A stretch of DNA of 64,000 nt from Caenorhabditis remanei. Lineage: Eukaryota > Nematoda > Chromadorea > Rhabditida > Rhabditidae. The translations under genes were made by a program, and so were the position numbers. Positions 23,501-32,500 of the stretch are shown piece by piece. The DNA lies in assembly GCF_010183535.1 (NCBI RefSeq), contig NC_071330.1, positions 2,957,717 to 3,021,716 of the forward strand, read 5' to 3'. The number at the start of each line of letters is the position of its first letter. The first letter of the stretch is position 1. The notes beneath the pieces are model-generated. The model was not told the origin of the DNA, ran no database searches, and worked only from the letters and a program-made list of their open reading frames with translations.

Positions 23501-26500
23501 TACTGTTTAATCATACAGTAACCCAGCTCACCATAAATGGTCGATATGAGACAATCCAGCAAACGCGACAGGAGCCAAGGAGGAGATTGTGCACTAAAAC
23601 ATATTGAGGTTGGGGGGGGGGACTAGTTATTCAAAAACTGGGTTTCTTGTCCAGCAAAAAAGTTGGGAACCAAGTTTATTGAAAGTTTTTGAGTCTGGCG
23701 TGCCGTCGGCGCGTTTTTCATAAACTGCAATGATGTTTATCAGAGTTGCATGGAAGTAAAAATCTCTTATCCGAAAGTTGGAAGTCGGAAGTCGGAAGCG
23801 ATTTTCCTTATCCGGAAGTCGGAACTCGGAAGTCGGAAGTCGGAATTAGACTTTTTCTCAAACTTTCAAAAACTCCAAGAGAAAAATCATGAAATTCGCG
23901 AAAATCCGTGGAAAATTAGTTTTTGGCAGAAGAAAAGCCTTTTTTCTGTCCTTTTAGACCATTTTTCCTTGTATTTCTGCAAAATATACTTTCGGAAATT
24001 CCACAATTATGGAATGACGGAAGTCGGAAGTTAATTCCTTATCCGGATGTCGGAAGTCGGAAGTGATTTTTCCTTATCCGGAAGTCGGAAGTGATTTTTC
24101 TTATCCGAAAGTCGGAAGCCGGAAGTCGGAATTCCATTCTGATGTTTATTAGAGCTCCCTAATTCTGAAACTGCGCTCTATTTTTTCAGTCTCTTTTTTC
24201 TGGGAAAACAATATTTTATCGACATTTGGTAGATCATATAGTGTTCCTTAACTCTGAACCTTCGGATGAAAAAAGTAAAAAGATAAAATTACTTTTATTT
24301 TAACAAGTGATTAAAACGGAAGTCAGACATCAAATGTTCATAATATTTGTTCTAACCGAAAAGTACATTCTCTTGATTAGTTTAGATCAAGAAACAAGTG
24401 AAGCAGTAGGTTCTCAAGTTTTTGTATTATATTTGTACGTTATGAACAATTTTCACAAGGCACTGAGCAAATTTCCAGATTCTCAAAAAGACTAATTCTG
24501 ATCCCAGCTTTGAAAACGCGTCAACGACACCCCAGCCATATGCCAGCCCCCAATTCCTATAATCCTTTATTAAAACAACCACCATTTTTTTTTCCAATTC
24601 CGCCCAATTTCCATTGAACACTACTTCAGATGAAAATGAGCTGTTAGGTAACCAGTTCTTTCCCTTTTTTTTTTCGAAATTTCTGTCCCCCATATATTTG
24701 AAAGTTTACTTACTGTTCCCCTTTGCTCCTTCTTTCACCGCCCAATTCGGTGCACAAACAACCGATTTATTTAGAAGAGAGAGAGTGGAAGGAGAAGAAG
24801 AAATAGTTATTCGCGCATTTTTTTTCTGACGGTTGCTCTTTTGAGAAAGTGTACCTGATCAAACATTTATTTTTTTCCATTTGGTTACACTTTTGGTACA
24901 TACTGTTTTTCTTATTCAATTGTTTCTATATCTATACTGTTTTAGAAAGTACTGTTGGAGTTAATCATGAGTCAACTCAAACCAGAATTCATCTATGTAC
25001 CGTAAAATCTGAAATAGAAGTACCCCTAACAAGGGAACCTCAAGAGGACGCAAGTTTGGAATTGTTCCAAACTGCTATCAGGCATTGAAGACAACTTTAT
25101 TAAACATATCCCAAATTTTTGTTTTGTGCTCATCACTTCCCGCTCTTCACTCCTGGTCTTAGAAGCCATTTTCGGACTTTTACAGGATTTTTTTTCTCAG
25201 CGGCAAGTGACAAGCACAAAACGAAAATTTGGGATATGCCTATTCAAGATGTCCTTAATCCCTGGTAGCAATTTGGAACGATTAAAAACTTGGGGCCTCT
25301 TGAGGTTCCCTTGTAAAATAATACTACAGTAGCATCGTGGTTTTGAAAAGTAGAATAGCGATGCACTTTTCTCACTTCTCGCTCAATGACCCAGTTACAG
25401 AAAATTAGAAAAAGGTCATGGGTAACTCTTTTTCTCCTAAAATACTTCTGATATGGGTTTCTTTCCGATGCCTTGTTAGTGTTGATACACATAAGGGGAA
25501 GATTTCAGGGGGACACTCCGGATCATTAAGTTTAACATAATACAGTAGAAAAAGATTTGAATCATCCTAATGAGAAGGCTCCAAACCAGTAACGTTTTGG
25601 TAACTCTAATTTCTTAACTTAAAATAGGATCTCAATTGCCAAACAAACTCAATTTCAGAATTTTTTTCCCATTTGTAAACTTATTGAAGTAAAACTCCGA
25701 CCACTCGCCAAAAACTAAGACTACGCCCATTTCCGATTTCCAGGAACTGTTTGAATTGTTGTCTTTGACAATTTTCTAAGTTTCTAAGTTCATTTCTACA
25801 GGTTCTTAGAGTCTACCTACAGTACCGCTCAAAAGTATATTAAGTTTTGGTTTTTTCAGTTTAAAAGGTCCAACTTTGAGAGTGTGTCATGGTGATCCTT
25901 ATTGTTCCATCAAGGAGATTTTAAATGGATTGTATAGATCAAAAATCCAGCTTCATTTTTGTAGTTGACAACTTTTTTGCACGGACACTCCCTAGAGAGT
26001 TATGGTCATTTTAAGAGGACAGCTCAAAAATCGCACTATTTTGCACTGAAATTGGTCCATCTGACTAGGGAATGTTCCAGACGTAATTTGGCCTTTCATA
26101 TTGACTCCTATAAGGTACTTCTGAACACGCTGATTCCGAATATGTGATCCAATTTTGCAGAACGCTTCACTGAACTGAGATATATGCATTTTAAGTCATT
26201 TCTAGTGTAAAAATCGCATTTTTCAAGAGGCTGAAAATCAATTTTAGACCCTACTTTTCTATTTTTTGCTGTGTAATACGTGTGAATTGAGGTTGAAAAA
26301 GCACATTAGAAACTTTTTCTAGTAAAAACAGTTTTCAGGAAAATAATTTTTTGGAATCTATCATATAAGTTTTTTGTACCACCACCAACGTGATTCCCTT
26401 CTGAATCCATTTCAAATGATGATTATGAGAAATTTCTGCCAGTTGACAGATGAAAGTGCTGAAATTTATGATTTATGATAGATTCTAAAAACTCATTTAA

Positions 26501-29500
26501 AAAAAAGTGGGAAAAATCAACAAAAAAAAAAGAAAAAATTGTGCGCGGGTCGAACCAGGGCAAAACTTTTCTCCTCCTAGGCTCTAACCACCTGCGCCAC
26601 TCGAACACGTTTTTATACTGCCGCCGTAGTCTTTACAAACGTGGTAGGAGATACAGCAAATCAATGGTAAAAATGGTCAATTTTCAGATGGCAATTTCAG
26701 ACACTTACAGGTCACGTAAGCAACTTTTGAAAGTTGATTTATAGGTTTTCAAACATGCTCTTTCACCCTGTATAGGTCGTTTTCGCTGGCGTTAACTCCC
26801 ACTTAAAAGGTTCCCTTGTGAGATATATGCATTTTAAGTCATTTCTAGTGCAAAAATCGCATTTTTCAAGAGGCTGAAAATCAATTTTAGACCCTACTTT
26901 TCTATTTTTTGCTGTGTAATACGTGTGAATTGAGGTTGAAAAAGCACATTAGAAACTTTTTCTAGTAAAAACAGTTTTCAGGAAAATAATTGTATCACTT
27001 TCATTTTTGGCATTTGCACCGTCGTGATTAAATTTTTCCTGAAAACTGTTTTTACTAGAAAAAGTTTCTAATGTGCTTTTTCAACCTCAATTCACGGTGC
27101 ACTCTCGTTACCAAACAGTTTCATCGTAGAACTGACTCGTTACCAAACTGTTGCATCGTAGAACCGTTTTCAACTGGAGCGCGATTGCTTACTTGGCCCC
27201 TTACGGCTTTTTGCGTGAATAAGTTTTAGTTTTTGTTTATTGTATAGTACAATAAAGCTAAACAGAACCTACTTTTCATAAAAAGTCAACATTTTATTCG
27301 CGCAATAAGCCGTAAGGGGCCAAGTAAGCAATCGCGCTCCAGTTGAAAACGGTTCTACGATGCAACAGTTTGGTAACGAGAGTGCACCCAATTCACACGT
27401 ATTACACAGCAAAAAATAGAAAAGTAGGGTCTAAAATTGATTTTCAGCCTCTTGAAAAATGCGATTTTTGCACTAGAAATGACTTAAAATGCATATATCT
27501 CAGTTCAGTGAAGCGTTCTGCAAAATTGGATCACATATTCGGAATCAGCGTGTTCAGAAGTACCTTATAGGATATGAGTCAATATGAAAGGCCAAATTAC
27601 GCCTGGAACATTCCCTAGTGAGGGAGATGTAACTTGCTAGGGAGTGCCCGTATAAAAACGTTGTCACCAACAAAAAATGGAAGATTCATAAAAATGTATT
27701 TTGTGAGACAGTTAGTTTTACTGTGACACACTCTCAAAGTTGGGCATTTTCAACTGAAAAAGGCAAAACTTAATATACTTTTCCGTGGTACTTTAATAGC
27801 ACGACACGCTTCATACAACCGCGCTCTACCGAAACCGAAGAAAATTGTGTGCGAAATTGAGGGACTCAAAGAAAAATACACATTTCTCAAGGGGATTTCG
27901 GTGGAGCGCAGTTGTAAGAACTGTGCGGAGCTAATACATGTGAATTGGCCAGCCTCGCCTTCTCAAGTTGCGGATTCTCGCTATCCTAATTCGAAATTCC
28001 TAGTTTTGATATCACAGTCTTCCAAAAAAGAGCCCAGAGCAGAACATCTTCAAGAATTTGTAAATTTTTGTGTATGAAACAGTAGCAAATAACAGTTTCA
28101 TGCTGAAATGACGGACTGGACTAACTAGGGAAGGCCTCCAGGTGACCGTGGAGTTTTGGGTCGTGACCTATATCGTTGGAAAGCTGAGAAAACGCTGATT
28201 CCAAATATAGATTCAGTTTTTGCCCTCGAGGTTTAGTATTCGAGAAAAACGATTATTGGCCCGTTATGCTTACGTTATTATTGGCCGGTTATTTCCCATT
28301 ATTAAGCCGCCACGCTGCCGATATTTTTAACACGTCGTAATGACTTGTCGGGGGTCCAAACTTTGACCTCGTTTTTCTCGAATACTAGGCCTCGAGGGCA
28401 AAAACTGAATATATATTTGGGATCAGCGTTTTCTCAGCTTTCTAATGATATAGGTCACGACCCATAACTCCACGGTCACCTGGAGGCCTTCCCTAGTAAC
28501 TCTAAGAAAAACTTCGATTCCTCCAAAATTTCATACCAAATCCCTTCTCTCAGAACTCATCTCCATTTAGGAAATGGTCATCACTTCCACTCATTCTCTT
28601 TACTACTTTGCTGCCAATTTTCTTACATTTCGCAATACAGAAAAAAAGAAAAAGGAAAATCAGAAAAGGAGGAGAGAGAGATGAGTCATGAAACAAATCA
28701 TCACAATTTTCTTTTTGTTTTCTCATTTTTATATATTTTTTGTTTCGGTTTCTGTATTTCCGGGCAGGACAGGAAGACGTTGGTTTTCAGTTTTTCGTTG
28801 GTTTCGCCTGTCTGTTTTATCATCTTTCTGGAAGACGTGTAGACGGTTTTTAGACGGATTTTCAATGAATAAAACGCTGATTTTTTCCAATAAACAGAAA
28901 AATATAATTCCGGTACGCTATTTTCTGTATCTTTCTAGAACAATCAAACCTCGAAAAGTCCGGTTTTAGGAGTCATGGCCTATAAACCTAGTAACTGAAA
29001 AGTTAGGCCATTTGTAGAACTTTCAGATTTTTGCATTTCGAAATGTTGATTGCCTAGGAACCCAATATAAGGTTAGGTAACAAGTTGGTGGCCTAGAAAA
29101 CCGAGATTATGTAAAGTTAGGCCACGAGAGGCTTGCACATATTTTAACAGGAAAGTATATTTATATTGATGGAAACTTAAAGTTTTTTTTTGTTGTTTTT
29201 AGCACAAAGCGACGATTTCTTTAAATTTGTTGAGTCATTATGATGAACAGCTTTAGGTTGTTTTCCCGCATTTTCAGTAAGACTTTTGAAATTTTCAACA
29301 AAAAAAATTGCATTGTCCGACAAGGATGCTCAAAACTTATCTTTCTCAATGTCACGTATTGTTGGTGGCCTAGAAACCCATCTCAATATGTTAGGCCACA
29401 AAAACTCTTCCATCTATTTTTTATCCATCCCCCGTTCCCCCCACTGGAACACAAACCTACTATTCTCCAAAAACTGTGAACGTACTTTTAATAGTCGAGA

Positions 29501-32500
29501 GACAAGAGAGAGGAGAGAGACATTCAATACGAGAAAACCAGATTCTCATTCGAACCGTACTTTTTTCTCTAACCGACTCTCTCTGATTCACACACTCTCT
29601 CGCAGTTTTCAAATGGTAATGGGGGAAGAGAGAGTGGAGAGAGAAAAGAGATGAGAGAGAGAGAGAGAGATTATGAATGATTGGAGAGAGACACAGAGAC
29701 GCAGAGAAGTATATAGCTAACTGTTCAAGAGACGATTCCAATGAATGTCACTCTCTTTTTCTCGCAATGAATTTATTGCCGGCTGGCGTGCCGTTGGCGC
29801 GGAATACGTACCTCATCGATTACAAGTTGTCGTGGGCTTTGAAGAATGTCTTTGAAGGCGTGGGGCTCGAAATATAGGCGGCCTGAAATTGGTGGGGGCC
29901 TAGAAATTCTAATTCTGAAAATTGTGACTTACCAATAGCGATAAATGAGAGCCTCTCCACCAACACAACACCCGAAAAGCTTCCATTTAGTACCGTAACC
30001 TGTAAAATTACATTTTTGGTTACTGTAGAAAATTTGTAAGTGTGTATTAGCTTGGCACAGTTCTTACAATTGCGCTCCACCGAAATATCCTTGAAAACTG
30101 TCTCTTTTTCTCTGAGTCTCTCAATTTCGCACACAATTTTCCTCGGTTTCGGTAGAGCGCGGTTGTAATAAGCAGGCCGTGCTTATAAATGCAAGCGCGC
30201 TCTATTGAGAATAATCGAAAAGTTGATAACACACTGTTTAAATTAGTAAGCGGGCTTTATTGAAAACCCACTTTTTCCCAAAAACAGCAAATTCTCAATA
30301 GAGCGCGCTTGCTCTGCTTGCAATTTCGAGATGCGCTCTACTGAGAATATCTTTTTTCTAAATCTTCTTGATTCTCAGTAGAGCGCGCTTGCCATGTCTC
30401 TCCAAAAGAGTTTTTTTTTCGGAGAAATGATGCCTTATTTCTAATTTCGAGAAAAAGCCAAGTGTGCTCTATTGAGAATTTCTTCCTCAGCTGATTCTCA
30501 ATAGAGCTCACTCCCTTATATTTATAAAATATTTATAAATATCTTCTCAGTCCACTTTCCGTTCACCTACCTTATCACAAGTGTGCACGACAAGTGAAGT
30601 GATATATGTGCTTCCCAAAGAGGAAATGATCAACTCGGACTTCTCTGACGTCTCGCATCTGCAAACACTATTTCGTCAGTCTGTCTGTGTGTCTGTTTGT
30701 CCATGTCTGCGTCTCTCCACTCTCTCGTTCTCTCTATGTGTCTATTTACAGTAGCCTCCTCCTCTTCTAATTTTCCGTTCTTCGGGTGGCTTGTAATCTC
30801 TAAATACGTACAAGCCGCGGAGCAGCAGTCAGCATTTCGAGGAAACAACACAAATCATTCTGTGTGTGTTCTCAAATTATTATTTTCTCTGATTTATGGT
30901 GATTGAAAAAAATCAAAAAAACTATTTTTTTTCGAAAAATTTAAAATTCGAGTGAGGGGGACTAGGTTTTTCTAGAGCTTTCTAGGTCATCAGATTTTTT
31001 TTCGAGAATTAAAAAAAAATCTGAGCGAGGGACTAACTTTTCACAGAGGATTTTCTAGGCCACAAGAAATTTTGCAATTCGTAACTTTTATCGAGATTTT
31101 TTGAATATTTTTGTGGGGGACTAGGTTTTCCGACTGAAATTTTTTAGGCCACAAGATCGAAATTTTGAAATTTCGCTAGAATTTTCTTTTTTTAAAAACC
31201 TGAATTGGCGACCTAACGTTTTCTAGACCATCAGTTTTTTTTTTCAAAAATTAAAAATTCAGAGCGAGGGACTAACTTTTCACTGACGATTTTTCTAGGC
31301 CAGAAGCTGAAAATCCCAATTTTTGTTGAATATTTCCAGAAAACAGGAATTTGAAGTCTGATGGGCTAACCTTTCAATAAAAAAGATTTCTAAGACACAA
31401 AAACAATCCATCTGGTATTTTTTCGAAATTTCGAAAATTTGTGTGTGAGGGACTAACTTTCCATAGACGATTTTTCTAGTCCACTAGCTCAAAATCCCGA
31501 TTTTCACCACATTTTTCTCAAAAAACATTTCTTAATTCATGACCTAGAAACCCAAAACCTGAAAAGTTAGGCCATCAATGTTTTTTCTCCGAAATCCGTG
31601 CATTTTTACGTAACGATGTGCATACCGTAATCCACGAGCAAATTTTTTTCTGTGATTTTTTTCAAATCTAATTTTTTTTTCCTCGAAAAAGCACACGTTT
31701 TCAGTCCAGAGCACTAGTTTTCTGGTTATTTCCAAAAAGTTCTTCGCCGATTTTCTCGCGAAGATTTTCAATTTGTCTTGTCATCAAGAAGTAACAAAAA
31801 AAGGTTCGTCTTTTTCTCTCTTTCTTTTCTCCCTACTATCTCTATCATCTTTTTGTTCTCAGAATTTCCCCACCAGAAAACCACTTGACATCTTCCCTTT
31901 TCCATTTTTGAGATTCCGCTCAAGGCCAGACGAGAGAGTACACGGCGCCAGAGAGACGCAGAGCGGGATTCGCCGTGGAGCGCGTTTCCCCTGCTCGTCG
32001 CTGAATTCGCCGCGAATTTTCGGATTTGAATTGTTCGGCGGAAAGGAGGGAAAACCGGGAGGCGCCGGGCGCCAATGTTCTCGTTGGAGTAGACACTTTT
32101 GAGTGCCCTTTTCACTTTTTCATTTCGGTCAATCAACTGACCGATTTATTGGCGATTTTTCGACGGTTTTTAGGCATTTTTTGAGAATTAAAAAGTTAGA
32201 TTTAGATTTTGTCACTTTATTTTTATTTTTTCGCTCAAAATTCACACAAAATTTTGTTGTTTTCGGCATTTTCTCGAGATTTTTAATTTCGAAACTAAGT
32301 TTTAGTCGGATTCTCTCATTTTTCTGCGTTATTTTCTCAATTTTTCGTCGATTTTCGAAATTTTCCCAATTCGAAGTCATTAGAAATCGATTAATTCTGG
32401 TTTATAAGTTTTTTCTCACAAATTTGTCCTTAAAAATCCTATTTTCTCAAAAATTCAACAGTTTTGATGCTCGGAAATTCGATTTTTCTCTGGCTTTTCA

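Larger units (their letters stand above)
25820..27793. repeat. Composite foldback element, expanded mariner-type MITE with nested insertions
   Basis: The left end CAGTACCGCTCAAAAGTATA and the diverged inverse at about 27768-27793 bound inverted arms that include the family motif CACTCCCTAGAGAG. Inside, a block of about 170 bases (GAGATATATGCATTTTAAGT through AACAGTTTTCAGGAAAATAA) occurs three times: direct at 26178 and 26820, and inverted from about 27028, continuing from 27389 after an insertion. A TRNA-like fragment and a hAT-like MITE are nested within. Confidence 0.7.
23594..29811. other. 6.2-kb LRR-gene intron packed with repeats
   Basis: This intron separates exon 4 (ending 29812) and exon 5 (starting 23593). 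It holds a GGAAGTC minisatellite, foldback elements at 25029, 25820-27793, 27794 and 28123, a TRNA-like fragment near 26540, repeats containing GTTAGGCCAC/GGCCTAGAAA near 28970-29400 and GA-rich tracts near 29500-29700. No further exon was recognised. Confidence 0.6.

Noticed and set aside
23035..23607. Plus-strand open frame of 190 codons
   Set aside because: It is the antisense shadow of LRR exons 5 and 6, which show splice sites and the repeat pattern on the minus strand.
24427..24693. Possible extra LRR exon on the minus strand
   Set aside because: The phases of exons 4 and 5 already join directly (GAG|TGC), and this frame lacks the repeat pattern.
29286..29741. Arg/Ser-rich open frames on both strands
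   Set aside because: They are made by GAGAGA tracts and lie inside an LRR-gene intron.
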